A stretch of 64,000 nt of DNA, taken from the NCBI GenBank assembly GCA_016194975.1, contig JACQAM010000007.1, positions 1 through 64,000 on the forward strand, given 5' to 3'. The notes under the pieces were generated by a model. It saw only the letters and a list, made by a program, of their open reading frames with translations, did no database searches and was not told where the DNA came from. This DNA is from Bacteroidota bacterium. Lineage in GTDB: Bacteria > Bacteroidota > Bacteroidia > Palsa-965. Made by a program: the position numbers and the translations under genes. Of the stretch, positions 9,191 to 18,111 are shown piece by piece. Position 1 is the stretch's first letter, and each line of letters begins with the position of its first letter.

Positions 9191-10171
9191 ATGCTTTTCA
9201 AAATGAGAAACGTATTTTTTTTGTCCTTGTTCTCTATGTTTCCGATGATAGCAGGGGGGCAGATTAATCTTGTACCCAATCCAAGCCTTGAGGACACTTT
9301 TCGCTGCCCTTCAGATAGCAATGTAATAAAAACAAAAAAATGGTTTAATCCGACCAATTATGGCACCCCTGATTTTTTTTATGTTGCAAATCAAGGAAAT
9401 TCTATTTGTCTTGACCAAGCTCCAGCTCATTGGGGGGGGGGGGGCTATAACAACGCTTGGGGAAATCAAACTCCTCATTCAGGTTTAGCTTATGCAGGTA
9501 TGGCTGTTTCCCAAGGGTCTGAACTTATGGAATCACCTTTAAGCGATAGCATGATAGCAGGTAAAAAATACGCTGTAAGTTTTTACGTGTCGGTTGGAGA
9601 TTTATGGGGAAGCGGACTTGATCTTATTGGTGTTTCATTTCTTCCCGATAGCACCGTTGATTATACTGGTGCGGGTACACTTCCGGCAACTTTAACAAAT
9701 GATGCAGGAAATCAGTCTGGAAATATTATTACCGATACTTTAGGATGGTCGTTGGTTGCGGACACATTTGTAGCAAATGGCGGAGAAAAGTATTTCATTT
9801 TGGGAAACATAGACGTTGCAAACACTCAATATTACAATTCACCCAATCCAACGGCAGTTTATTTTTATTTTGATGACTTTGATATTCACTGTGTCGATTG
9901 TAGTACATCGGTTCCAGTTATTCCAGACTATCCTGAAATTTCTCTCACTCCGAATCCGTCGAACGGAGAATTTATTCTGAAAGGAAATTTTCCATTAGGA
10001 AGTAAAATCGAATTTTATAATTTGTTAGGCCAGCGGCTTTCTGAAATTGAAATTGCAGAGGGAAATCAATCGTTACCAATTTCATTGCAACTTGCGCAGG
10101 GAGTTTATTTTTATGAAATAACTACAGGAGAGAAAAAGATGAAGAGTGGCAAAATAGTTATCGCTAAATAA
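9191..10171 (+). CDS. Secreted T9SS type A cargo with NPSLE-type N-terminal domain and in-frame poly-G tract
   Basis: The protein has 326 residues; an inner ATG at 9203 gives 322 and an equally good signal peptide (MRNVFFLSLFSMFPMIAGGQ). The mature protein begins INLVPNPSLEDTFRCP, a motif typical of Bacteroidota secreted proteins with a jelly-roll carbohydrate-binding-like domain. The domain runs to about residue 240, ends in a FYFDDFDIHC segment, and is followed by a linker and a type A sorting domain (ISLTPNPSNGEFILKG ... LAQGVYFYEITTG ... KMKSGKIVIAK). A run of 13 G at 9432-9444 encodes WGGGG at about residues 81-85. With 13 G the frame is intact; gain or loss of one base would truncate the protein near residue 80-100. 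Substrate unknown. Confidence 0.85.
   Translation: MLFKMRNVFFLSLFSMFPMIAGGQINLVPNPSLEDTFRCPSDSNVIKTKKWFNPTNYGTPDFFYVANQGNSICLDQAPAHWGGGGYNNAWGNQTPHSGLAYAGMAVSQGSELMESPLSDSMIAGKKYAVSFYVSVGDLWGSGLDLIGVSFLPDSTVDYTGAGTLPATLTNDAGNQSGNIITDTLGWSLVADTFVANGGEKYFILGNIDVANTQYYNSPNPTAVYFYFDDFDIHCVDCSTSVPVIPDYPEISLTPNPSNGEFILKGNFPLGSKIEFYNLLGQRLSEIEIAEGNQSLPISLQLAQGVYFYEITTGEKKMKSGKIVIAK
9432..9444 (+). repeat. 13-base poly-G tract inside a coding sequence
   Basis: Thirteen consecutive G residues lie within the second T9SS cargo gene, encoding Gly-Gly-Gly-Gly after a Trp. Long homopolymeric G tracts are prone to slipped-strand mispairing and can switch genes on and off, but they are also a common source of sequencing or assembly length error. 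Confidence 0.95.
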
Positions 10172-10261
10172 AAATTTTATTTTCCAGGTTACCATTGAAA
10201 AATAATTGCAGTTGTATTATAACATAACCTTACCATTGAAACTTTTTCATTTTTTCGTTTT

Positions 10262-11437
10262 TTATTCTTCCTTTCTCAACTTATGCACCTTCTTCGTTCC
10301 GGCATACATTTCATATTTCATAAGTTTACATTCGAGCGGGCCATTGAACAACGCGATCTTTCTCGACGGGCGGAGTCCGATCACTTTAAGCGCTTCCATA
10401 TTTGACGTGATGAGCCATGCTTCGTAACCGGAATATTTTTTCTTGAACGTATCGCCGATCTGTTTGTAAAAAACATCGGAATCGTCTTTGTCCATTCGTT
10501 CTCCATAAGGTGGATTCATAATAAGAACACCTCTTCCTTCCGGCGGATCCCATTCGAAAAAATCGGCATTGAATGTTTTCACAATATCCTCCACTTTTGC
10601 GAGATGAATATTCTCACGCGCCTTCCGTAATGTAGTTCTTGAAATTTCTATCCCGATGATATCCTGGATTTCACTCGATATCCTGTCGATCGCACTGTCC
10701 GTAATTTTTTCCCACAACACGCTATCAAAGTCATTCCATTTTTCAAAACCGAATTGTTTTCTGAAATATCCCGGCGGAATATTATTCGCAAACAGCGCCG
10801 CTTCAATAGGAATAGTTCCTGATCCGCACATGGGATCGATGAGACGCGAACGTTTATCCCAACCGGTGAGCTGAATGATGCCTGCAGCAAGAACTTCATT
10901 CATGGGCGCGCGTCCCGTGTCCCCGCGATACCCGCGCTTGTGCAGGGAATACCCCGAACTGTCGAGCGAAACATTCACTTCTTCTTTCGACACATGAATA
11001 TTTATTCTCAGCGTTGGAAATTCTGTATCGACAGAAGGGCGTTTCCCGAATTTATCGCGGAACTGATCGACGATCGCATCTTTTGTTTTCTGCGAAATGA
11101 AAAAAGAATGATTGAAAATTTCCGTGTTGAGTGTTGTGTCCACCGCAAGCGTATCATCGGCAGTAAGCCATTGCGTCCAGTCGATCGCTTTTATTCCGTC
11201 GTAAAAATCTTTTTCATTCAGCGCAGTGAAAGCGGCAACCGGCCGGAGAATGCGAAGCGCCGTACGCAGCAGGTAATTCGCTTTGTACATCGTTCCTTTA
11301 TCGCCCACAAAACTCACGGCGCGTTTATGCGCTTGAATTTCCCGCGCACCGATGTGCAATAATTCTTTGCTGAGAATTTCTTCAAGTCCCTGCATGGTCT
11401 TTGCTACCATTCTGAATTCGCCGGAAGTTTCACTCAT
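10262..11437 (-). CDS. rlmL: THUMP-domain class I SAM RNA methyltransferase (RlmL-type)
   Basis: This 391-residue protein has a THUMP-like N-terminal half (about 1-160) followed by an RNA-guanine N2-methyltransferase domain. The SAM-binding motif DPMCGSGT is at 201-208, and the N2-methyltransferase motif NPPYGER at 308-314 places the exocyclic amine. These are the features of the RlmL/YpsC family, which makes m2G in 23S rRNA (position 2445 in E. coli). The length corresponds to the RlmL half only; the RlmK (m7G2069) half present in E. coli is missing, as is usual outside gammaproteobacteria. It starts 6 bp after the ZIP transporter stop on the same strand, so the two are probably co-transcribed. 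The exact rRNA target is inferred. Confidence 0.85.
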   Translation of the reverse strand: MSETSGEFRMVAKTMQGLEEILSKELLHIGAREIQAHKRAVSFVGDKGTMYKANYLLRTALRILRPVAAFTALNEKDFYDGIKAIDWTQWLTADDTLAVDTTLNTEIFNHSFFISQKTKDAIVDQFRDKFGKRPSVDTEFPTLRINIHVSKEEVNVSLDSSGYSLHKRGYRGDTGRAPMNEVLAAGIIQLTGWDKRSRLIDPMCGSGTIPIEAALFANNIPPGYFRKQFGFEKWNDFDSVLWEKITDSAIDRISSEIQDIIGIEISRTTLRKARENIHLAKVEDIVKTFNADFFEWDPPEGRGVLIMNPPYGERMDKDDSDVFYKQIGDTFKKKYSGYEAWLITSNMEALKVIGLRPSRKIALFNGPLECKLMKYEMYAGTKKVHKLRKEE

Positions 11438-11443
11438 ATTATT

Positions 11444-12187
11444 TTATCTTATTACCAGCCACGCCACTGCAACTCCAATGAGAATGGTGAGAAATTTCAG
11501 GAAATTGAAACGATGATTTTCTGTCGACTCAAAAAGAATGGTCGTGGAAATGTGAAGAAAAATTCCAACGACAACAGCTGTGATGATCGTGAAATACGGC
11601 GTCATTTCTCCCTGCAGTTGTGTGCCTATAAAATGACTTACGGTCATTCCGAAAGGCGTCATCAGCGAAAATATTCCGAGAAAAAAGTACGAAGTGGTTT
11701 TCGAGTGCCCGAGATGCATCAGTAATCCCATGAATGCAATGGCGATCGGAATATTGTGCAGCACAATTCCCGTGAGAAATGGTGTGAATATTTTTGATCC
11801 CGGCGTTTCTGCACCGAGCGGCATTCCTTCGAGAAAAGCATGCAAACACAAACCAATAATAATTCCGAATGGTATGCGCGCCTGAGCATGTTCGTGCGTG
11901 TGCCCGTCATCCGCATGCACATGTCCGTGCTCGATGCCTTCGGAAAAATATTCGAGCAGCAACTGGATGAGAAAACCGGCGAGGATCCACATACCGATAC
12001 TTTTCATTTGCGAAGCGTACAATTCCGGGATCAAATGCAGCATACTTATCGCGAAAAGAAATGCGCCGCTGAATGCGAGCAGCAATCGCATGGCGTTGCG
12101 CGGGACTTTCATCACCAGCAAAACCGATCCGCTCAGCGTTACGGATAGAAAAGCAATAATTCCGCTTGTCAATAATGTGGTGTTCAT
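11444..12187 (-). CDS. ZIP-family divalent metal transporter
   Basis: This 247-residue membrane protein has about eight hydrophobic segments and the ZIP hallmarks. HAFLEGMPLG starts at His116 in the fourth helix, and HNIPIAIAF starts at His144 in the fifth; these His, Glu and Asn residues form the binuclear metal site. A cytosolic loop at about 87-102 is rich in His (HGHVHADDGHTHEH), as is typical of zinc-handling ZIP proteins. Zinc or iron uptake is the expected role. The start codon overlaps the stop of the upstream methyltransferase gene by 4 bp (ATGA at 12184-12187), indicating translational coupling. Confidence 0.92.
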   Translation of the reverse strand: MNTTLLTSGIIAFLSVTLSGSVLLVMKVPRNAMRLLLAFSGAFLFAISMLHLIPELYASQMKSIGMWILAGFLIQLLLEYFSEGIEHGHVHADDGHTHEHAQARIPFGIIIGLCLHAFLEGMPLGAETPGSKIFTPFLTGIVLHNIPIAIAFMGLLMHLGHSKTTSYFFLGIFSLMTPFGMTVSHFIGTQLQGEMTPYFTIITAVVVGIFLHISTTILFESTENHRFNFLKFLTILIGVAVAWLVIR

Positions 12188-12984
12188 TTTTTTACTGCAA
12201 CAATAATTAAACGATCAGATGAAACTTCGTCGAAAGGGCCGAGCGTATAATTTCCGAATAATCTGTCAATGGAAAAGCGGGGCTCCATCATTTTCCGGAG
12301 ATCATTCAGCGAAAATAACTTTACCATTTCATGAAAGTAATGCACTTTGCCATGCTCCGAGATCACTATTTCCTTGACCACCCTGTTTCCCTCTATCTTT
12401 TTTTTCCAGGTGATGTGGGCATCATTCTCCGTAAGCACGCCGGAACAATTCTGTTTGAGTTCAGCTTTCACTTTCAGCGCGTTGAAAAAATCAAGAACAA
12501 AAATTCCTTCTGCGGCGAGTGATCTGTACACCGCATCCACAACACGCCGGTTGTCGTTGTCATTCTCAAAATAGCCGAAACTTGTGAAAAGATTCATCAC
12601 GCAATTAAAATAATCTTTGCGGAAAGTTTCGCGCATATCGTGTTTAAAAAAATGCAATTCTTTATTTTCCAATTTTTTTGCTTCAGAAATATTTTCACCG
12701 GAAAGATCTACGCCGGTTACATCATAACCAAGCCGGTTGAGCACTGATGCGTGCCTTCCTTTTCCGCAGGCAAGATCAAGGATTTTTGCATGTGGAGCCG
12801 GCTGAATTGTCCTGCATAATTCACCGATGAATTTCTCCGCTTCCTCCGCATCGCGGTGCTTGTAAAGCAGGTGATACCAGTGGCTGTCGAACCAGTTTTC
12901 GTACCAGTTGTTTTTTTCAGGCGAATTCACAGCGCGAATGTACGTAAGAGTCGGGAGTACCTCGTGGCAGGGAAGGCCGGCCAT
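12184..12984 (-). CDS. Class I SAM-dependent methyltransferase
   Basis: The 266-residue frame carries motif I ILDLACGKGRH (Asp70 onward) and the acidic end of beta2 (GVDLS, Asp93), followed by MNLFTSFGYFEND and VLDFFNALKV, all characteristic of class I small-molecule methyltransferases. Substrate unknown. The sequence that usually begins such proteins (NWYENWFDSHWYHLLYKHRD) starts near residue 26, so the true start may be the GTG at 12928-12930 rather than the ATG at 12984. The gene is divergent from the propeller/SpoIIE gene, with only 34 bp between them, and overlaps the ZIP gene by 4 bp. The three minus-strand genes 12984 to 10262 look like one operon. Confidence 0.85.
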   Translation of the reverse strand: MAGLPCHEVLPTLTYIRAVNSPEKNNWYENWFDSHWYHLLYKHRDAEEAEKFIGELCRTIQPAPHAKILDLACGKGRHASVLNRLGYDVTGVDLSGENISEAKKLENKELHFFKHDMRETFRKDYFNCVMNLFTSFGYFENDNDNRRVVDAVYRSLAAEGIFVLDFFNALKVKAELKQNCSGVLTENDAHITWKKKIEGNRVVKEIVISEHGKVHYFHEMVKLFSLNDLRKMMEPRFSIDRLFGNYTLGPFDEVSSDRLIIVAVKK

Positions 12985-13018
12985 AGAAGCAGGAACTTTC
13001 TAACTTTATCTCCGCTTT

Positions 13019-16000
13019 ATGATTCGATTTTTTCCGAAAAAATTTTTCCGTTTACTGATCACGGCATTTATTTATATGCAGTGCGGGATTTTTCTTGGCG
13101 CCCAGGATTACAAATTTTCCCATCTTACGCTCGAGAACGGACTTTCTCAATCGGTAGTGAACTGCATTCTCCAGGACTCTCGCGGGTTCATGTGGTTCGG
13201 CACGCAGGAAGGATTGAACCGTTACGACGGTTATAATTTTCTTGTTTACAAACGCGATCCCGACAATAAAAATTCGCTTTCGAATAATTTCATCTATTCC
13301 ATTTGCGAATCTTCGAACGGGGTCATCTGGATCGGCACGAATGGCGGCGGGCTCGATGCATTCGATCCTTACACGGAAAAATTCACGCATTATGTGAATG
13401 ACCCGAAGAATCAGAATTCACTGAGCAATGATATTGTTCACGTAATTCACGAAACGAAAGACGGAAAAATATGGGCCGGAACCGAGAATGGACTGAATGC
13501 TTTTGATCCTTCCACAAAAAAATTCACACGCTACTTTTCCAATTTTTCCGGTGAAGGAACCATCAGCTCCGATAAAATTTATGACCTCGCCGAAGATGAA
13601 AAAGGAAATCTCTGGATCGGTACTTACGGGAAAAATATTTCCATGTTCGATGCTTCTTCGAATAGATTTTACAATTATGATCTTTCTGATGATGCACTCG
13701 GAAAACTTTATTCGGGACACATTCTTCTTGATGACAAAAGAAAACAGCAATGCCGCCAGGTGCGAAGCATGCTCATGTATGATAAAAAACACATGTGGAT
13801 AGGCACGAATGGCGGCGGCGTACAGATCTTCAATACAGAAACACATTCTTACGAAAAAGCACTGATCCCTGATGGAACGCCGTTTACCATCTCCACGCTC
13901 CGCGTTCTTTCGATGGCCGGTGATGGCAATGGAAATATCTGGCTTGGAGCTTATGATAGTGGTGTTGACGTGTTCAATAAAAGCGATGGAACTTTTCAGC
14001 ATTACACACCGAATGAAAATGATTTTTTTGCAGTAAAATCTTCCACCATCAAATGTGTTTTTGAAGATCGCGACGGAAATATGTGGCTCGGCACAAGCGG
14101 CGAAGGGTTGAATGTTTATTTCCGTTCCACTTCGCAGATAGGCCATATCCGGAAATCAGAACGGCCCGGTGTCGGGAACAACACGCTCATGAGCAATAAA
14201 ATTCAATGTGTGATGGAAGATTTCAGCGGATTGTTGTGGATCGGAACGAGCGAAGGCGGACTCACTACTCTCGACCGTGCGACGAATACTTACACGCAGC
14301 ATCCTGAACTTTCTACTGCAACGAACAACAGTATTCTTTCATTGCTGCAGGCAAGCGACAGTACGATCTGGGTGGGAACTTATGGAGAAGGGCTCAATCA
14401 TTATTTTCCGCGAACAAATAAGATCGTCTCTTATTCGCCGAAAAACCGGTTGCAGGAAGGATCCATTCTTTGCATCGCAGAAGAACCGGGAACCGGCGCG
14501 ATATGGTTCGGAACTTTCGGTGCGGGAATTTATCGTCTCGATCCGAAAACAGATTCATTGCAGGAATTCACAGCAGAACATGATTCGCTGAGTGTCGATT
14601 ATATTTTCGGTTTGTATTTCGATAAGCGCGGAGATCTATGGGTAGGCACGCGCGCAGGTGGTGTGATGGTGCGCCCGCGCGGAACAAATAAATTCATAAG
14701 CTACCAGCACGATGATAACGACCGGTCTTCCATTTCAAATAATATCGTTTACAATATTGCGGAAGATAATTCGGGCCACTTGTGGATGAGTACTGCGAAT
14801 GGAATTGACGAATTCGATCCGGCCACAAAAAAATTCCGGACCTGGTATGAACGCGATGGTTTGCCGAGTGATAATATTTATGCAGTGGTCATTGATCCGA
14901 ATGGAAATCTGTGGCTCAGCCACAATAAAGGCATCACTCGTTTTTCCCCTTCTAAAACCGGTGATGAAATGTTCCGCAATTTCGGCCCTGCTGCAGGAGT
15001 GCAGACCGCGGAATTCAATCAGGGCGCTTATTTTCAGAATAAGAAAGGAGAAATATTTTTTGGCGGACAGGGCGGATTGAATATCATTGATATCCGTACG
15101 GCTGATTCGAAATCTCCTCCGCCTCCCGTTTTTATTATTTCATACAAACGTTTCGGAAAAGAGATCCGTCTCGATACGGTGATCACCGATACTAAACTGA
15201 TCAGCGTAGGATGGCGCGATAATAATTTTCAATTCGAACTTTCAGCTCTCGATTATGTGGATCCCACAAAAAATCTTTACCGGTATCGTCTTGAAGGAGC
15301 CGATGAAGAATGGTCGCCTGCCACTACAAATCGTTATGTGAGCTACACGAATCTTCCCGGGGGTGATTATGCGTTGTATGTGCGTGCGGCCGATAGCAAT
15401 GGAAATTGGAGCAATGAAAAATTATTAGTGCGCATTCATGTAGAACCTCCTTTCTGGAAAACTAATTGGTTTTACACTTTATGCGTTTTAGTTATCATCA
15501 CTGGATTTTTCGGATTTGTACGTTACCGGACAGCCGCTATCAAAAAAGAGAACAGGATACTCGAAACAAAAGTGGCGGAGCGCACGCAGGAACTTGCACA
15601 GAAAAATGCAGACATCACTGCAAGTATTCAATACGCAAGAAGAATCCAGTCGGCCATGTTGCCCGATCTTAATCTTATCTACTCGCATTTCCCGGAAAGT
15701 TTTGTAGTGTATAAACCAAAAGATATTGTGAGCGGAGATTTTTACTGGTTCGGTGAGCGAAAAGGAAAATGTGTTATGGCTGTTGCCGATTGCACCGGTC
15801 ACGGAGTTCCGGGTGCGCTCATGAGTATGATAGGCCACGATCTGCTTAACCAGATCGTTCTTGAAAAAGGAATCGATGATCCGGGAACAATTCTCGACCG
15901 GCTGAATGAAGGCGTAAGGGCAGCATTGAAACAAGACCAGCATGACCAGGATACGGCAGACGGAATGGACATTGCTGTTTGCGTTATCGACAGATCGAAA

Positions 16001-16366
16001 CATGAAGTGAATTTTGCCGGTGCGCTTAGGCCGCTTATTGTTATACGCAACGGATTGCTCAGTAAAATTGACAGTGACCGTTTTCCTATTGGGGGAACGC
16101 ACGACACGCGTGATAAAAAATTCACCACGCATCGTTTTAAATTTGACAAAGGAGATACGATCTATATGTTCTCCGATGGATTCGCAGATCAGTTCGGGGG
16201 CGAACGCGGAAAAAAATTCATGATGAAACGGCTCCTTGAAAAACTGGTGGAAGTACATGTGTTGCCTATGACCGAACAAGCGTCGCTGATTGAAAATACT
16301 TTTGACAAATGGAAAGAAGGATTTCAGCAGGTGGATGATGTTCTCATTGCAGGAATCCGCATCTGA
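13019..16366 (+). CDS. Periplasmic propeller sensor fused to SpoIIE/PP2C phosphatase
   Basis: The 1115-residue protein begins with a signal-peptide/anchor segment (about 1-28). Residues about 35-690 are a long series of two-component-regulator propeller repeats (DSRGFMWFGTQEGLNRYDG, GVIWIGTNGGGLDAFDP, GKIWAGTENGLNAFDP), enough for two seven-bladed propellers. A Y_Y_Y domain follows at about 740-800 (YRYRLEGADEEW), then a membrane helix at about 813-835 and a coiled coil (VAERTQELAQKNADITASIQYARRIQ). The C-terminal PP2C-type Ser/Thr phosphatase (about 895-1115) has DFYWF, ADCTGHG (Asp924), DGMDIAVCVID and FSDGFADQFGG, so the metal-binding Asp residues are intact. It would sense periplasmic ligands and dephosphorylate a cytoplasmic phosphoprotein. 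The nearby SiaC-family protein is the obvious candidate substrate (inference). Confidence 0.92.
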   Translation: MIRFFPKKFFRLLITAFIYMQCGIFLGAQDYKFSHLTLENGLSQSVVNCILQDSRGFMWFGTQEGLNRYDGYNFLVYKRDPDNKNSLSNNFIYSICESSNGVIWIGTNGGGLDAFDPYTEKFTHYVNDPKNQNSLSNDIVHVIHETKDGKIWAGTENGLNAFDPSTKKFTRYFSNFSGEGTISSDKIYDLAEDEKGNLWIGTYGKNISMFDASSNRFYNYDLSDDALGKLYSGHILLDDKRKQQCRQVRSMLMYDKKHMWIGTNGGGVQIFNTETHSYEKALIPDGTPFTISTLRVLSMAGDGNGNIWLGAYDSGVDVFNKSDGTFQHYTPNENDFFAVKSSTIKCVFEDRDGNMWLGTSGEGLNVYFRSTSQIGHIRKSERPGVGNNTLMSNKIQCVMEDFSGLLWIGTSEGGLTTLDRATNTYTQHPELSTATNNSILSLLQASDSTIWVGTYGEGLNHYFPRTNKIVSYSPKNRLQEGSILCIAEEPGTGAIWFGTFGAGIYRLDPKTDSLQEFTAEHDSLSVDYIFGLYFDKRGDLWVGTRAGGVMVRPRGTNKFISYQHDDNDRSSISNNIVYNIAEDNSGHLWMSTANGIDEFDPATKKFRTWYERDGLPSDNIYAVVIDPNGNLWLSHNKGITRFSPSKTGDEMFRNFGPAAGVQTAEFNQGAYFQNKKGEIFFGGQGGLNIIDIRTADSKSPPPPVFIISYKRFGKEIRLDTVITDTKLISVGWRDNNFQFELSALDYVDPTKNLYRYRLEGADEEWSPATTNRYVSYTNLPGGDYALYVRAADSNGNWSNEKLLVRIHVEPPFWKTNWFYTLCVLVIITGFFGFVRYRTAAIKKENRILETKVAERTQELAQKNADITASIQYARRIQSAMLPDLNLIYSHFPESFVVYKPKDIVSGDFYWFGERKGKCVMAVADCTGHGVPGALMSMIGHDLLNQIVLEKGIDDPGTILDRLNEGVRAALKQDQHDQDTADGMDIAVCVIDRSKHEVNFAGALRPLIVIRNGLLSKIDSDRFPIGGTHDTRDKKFTTHRFKFDKGDTIYMFSDGFADQFGGERGKKFMMKRLLEKLVEVHVLPMTEQASLIENTFDKWKEGFQQVDDVLIAGIRI

Positions 16367-16413
16367 CGACCTCGTTTCGGCGCGTAAGATTGATCAAAAC
16401 CTTTTCATAAAAT

Positions 16414-16435
16414 AAGCGTAAAACGCTTAGCTTTG
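16414..16435 (+). promoter_or_regulatory. Promoter -7 box TAGCTTTG overlapped by an AAGCGT/ACGCTT dyad
   Basis: TAGCTTTG at 16428-16435 matches TAnnTTTG, the Bacteroidota -7 element, 58 bp upstream of the lipoprotein ATG. An inverted repeat, AAGCGT (16414-16419), AAA, ACGCTT (16423-16428), abuts it and shares the first T. A dyad in the -33/-7 spacer is a classic operator position for repression. Confidence 0.5.
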
Positions 16436-16492
16436 CATTAAACCTTCTGACAACCGGCATTGTCTTAAGTTCAACTCACAAAACCCGTTCAC

Positions 16493-17314
16493 ATGAAACG
16501 ATTTTTCACACCAGTACTTGTCGTATCAACTGTACTCGCAGTTGGAACAACGCTCTTCATCAACGGATGTAAAAAAACTCCGGTTGATACCGAAACCACT
16601 TCTGCAACTGACAATAACATTTGCGAAGGAGAATTCATGCGCATGCTCCCTGCTGTGAATAAAATAACTATAGATGAACCTGGCATGCACCGCGTGATAC
16701 AGGGCGCTTACGCTCAATCTTCCTGCCCTACTGTAACCGTGGATACCAACAATGGAGCATGGCCGCGCTACATGACCATTGATTACGGAACGGGTTGTAC
16801 AGATACGGTTGACGGAAAGATCCGCAAAGGAAAAATAAGAATGACCTTGTCTGATCCGTGGGATTACGTAGGAGCTATTGCTACTATGTCGCTCGATACT
16901 TTCTTTGTTGGTGCAATACAATATCAGGGAACTATCACGCTTACACGTACAGGTGTCAACTCCTGGCACAAAGTTGTTACCAATGGAAAATGCACGAAAG
17001 GAACCGACTGGACCATTCTTTTTGATTGCGATAGGAATATTACGTTCAGCTCGGGATCAACTGTTTCCACCGATCCGCAGATCATTACCATCACAGGATC
17101 TAATCACGGAACAGACCGCAATGGAAAAACATGGACTTCCACAATTACAAGTCCCATTGTGCGTGACCTGAGTTGTAGCTGGATCACCAAGGGAACTTTC
17201 GAATTGACTCCCGACGGAAAATCAACGCGAACAGTTGATTTCGGAAACGGCACCTGCGACAATAAAGGCACGATAAGCATAGACGGAAATACATTTGAAT
17301 TCACTATGAACTGA
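16493..17314 (+). CDS. Hypothetical lipoprotein in the Sia-like signalling cluster
   Basis: The 273-residue protein has a lipoprotein signal with lipobox Cys at residue 26 (LFINGC). The mature part is rich in Thr, Gly and paired short beta-strand patterns (TIDYGTGC, GKIRKGKIRMTLSDPW, TITLTRTGVNSWHKV, TFELTPDGKSTRTVDFGNGTC, GTISIDGNTFEFTMN), suggesting a beta-sandwich or barrel-like fold. Six or more Cys are present. I do not recognise a named family; similar proteins are annotated as hypothetical in Bacteroidota. It lies between the propeller phosphatase and the SiaB/SiaC pair, has its own promoter and is followed by a terminator. It is therefore an independent unit inside the cluster rather than a proven partner. 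Confidence 0.8.
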   Translation: MKRFFTPVLVVSTVLAVGTTLFINGCKKTPVDTETTSATDNNICEGEFMRMLPAVNKITIDEPGMHRVIQGAYAQSSCPTVTVDTNNGAWPRYMTIDYGTGCTDTVDGKIRKGKIRMTLSDPWDYVGAIATMSLDTFFVGAIQYQGTITLTRTGVNSWHKVVTNGKCTKGTDWTILFDCDRNITFSSGSTVSTDPQIITITGSNHGTDRNGKTWTSTITSPIVRDLSCSWITKGTFELTPDGKSTRTVDFGNGTCDNKGTISIDGNTFEFTMN

Positions 17315-17332
17315 TCAGAAAAATCAGGAAAG

Positions 17333-17359
17333 GCGGCTTCTTACCCATAGCCGCTTTTT
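17333..17359 (+). terminator. Rho-independent terminator after the lipoprotein gene
   Basis: Stem GCGGCT (17333-17338) and AGCCGC (17349-17354) with a 10-nt loop is followed directly by TTTTT, 19 bp after the stop codon. It separates the lipoprotein from siaB. Confidence 0.75.
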
Positions 17360-17419
17360 CTAACGATGATGAATACAAACACACACGCTCCCACTCTTAC
17401 TCTTGCTTCCCTTAGAGGA

Positions 17420-17450
17420 TTTGGTTTTTCCAAAACTCCCCCTATATTTG
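17420..17450 (+). promoter_or_regulatory. Promoter of the siaB-siaC operon
   Basis: TTTG at 17420-17423 and TATATTTG at 17443-17450 are separated by exactly 19 bp. This is a full match to the Bacteroidota -33 TTTG / -7 TAnnTTTG consensus. Transcription would start near 17455, giving a leader of about 60 nt before the ATG at 17515. Confidence 0.75.
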
Positions 17451-17514
17451 TCTTACCTGCCCCGCTGAAGCAAAGCGAAGGCAAAATTGTAACCCGAGAA
17501 ATCTCGTACCATTT

Positions 17515-18087
17515 ATGATGGTAGACATTTACGATTTTTACGATAAGATGGAGCGTAATAATATCATGCTCTCCTTCAAGGGCGATATTACCTCGGAGTT
17601 GCTTACTTCTATCCTGCAAATCATGGAATCCAAACTTGATACCATGCAGGAAGAACCCAAGATCAAGAAGAAAGTTTACAATGTGCTCGTTGAATGCCTG
17701 CAGAATCTTTATCACCACATGGATGAAATTCCGCGTTCACTCAACGGCACTTCAGTTACAACAGGCGACGGAGAAAATATCCGCTCTGCGATCTTCATGA
17801 TCGGTAAGATCGATAATCAATACAACATCATTACCGGAAATTATATTCTCGGCGATAACGTAGAAAAACTGAAATCAAGACTCGACGAGATCAACCGGCT
17901 TTCCAAAGAAGAACTCAAAGATTATTACAAAGCAGTACTGAATAACGGAGAAATGTCAGACAAAGGTGGCGGCGGATTGGGAATGATCGATATTGCACGC
18001 AAGACCGGTCAGAAACTTAATTATCATTTCATGCCGGTGGATGACACCTATTCTTTCTTCAGCCTGAATATTAAAATCGCACAATAA
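17515..18087 (+). CDS. siaB: SiaB-family protein kinase
   Basis: The 190-residue protein matches the SiaB family (DUF6272), GHKL-fold protein kinases that phosphorylate SiaC. The N-box region VYNVLVECLQNLYHH (about residues 57-71) and the glycine-rich GGGGLGMIDIARKTG (about 150-165) correspond to the ATP-binding boxes. In Pseudomonas, SiaB phosphorylates SiaC on a threonine and the SpoIIE phosphatase SiaA removes it (established for that system). Two adjacent in-frame ATGs (17515, 17518) begin the gene. It is followed after 24 bp by the SiaC gene and shares a promoter with it. There is no signal peptide, so it is cytoplasmic. Confidence 0.88.
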   Translation: MMVDIYDFYDKMERNNIMLSFKGDITSELLTSILQIMESKLDTMQEEPKIKKKVYNVLVECLQNLYHHMDEIPRSLNGTSVTTGDGENIRSAIFMIGKIDNQYNIITGNYILGDNVEKLKSRLDEINRLSKEELKDYYKAVLNNGEMSDKGGGGLGMIDIARKTGQKLNYHFMPVDDTYSFFSLNIKIAQ

Positions 18088-18111
18088 CACACATCATCAA
18101 TAATTACACTT

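Noticed and set aside
15488-16279. 263-codon minus-strand ORF, and similar long antisense ORFs at 3735-4457, 13418-14146 and 46870-47601
   Set aside because: Each lies antisense to a gene with clear domains (SpoIIE phosphatase, pfkA, propeller, MFS), and their composition is typical of codon-bias shadows.
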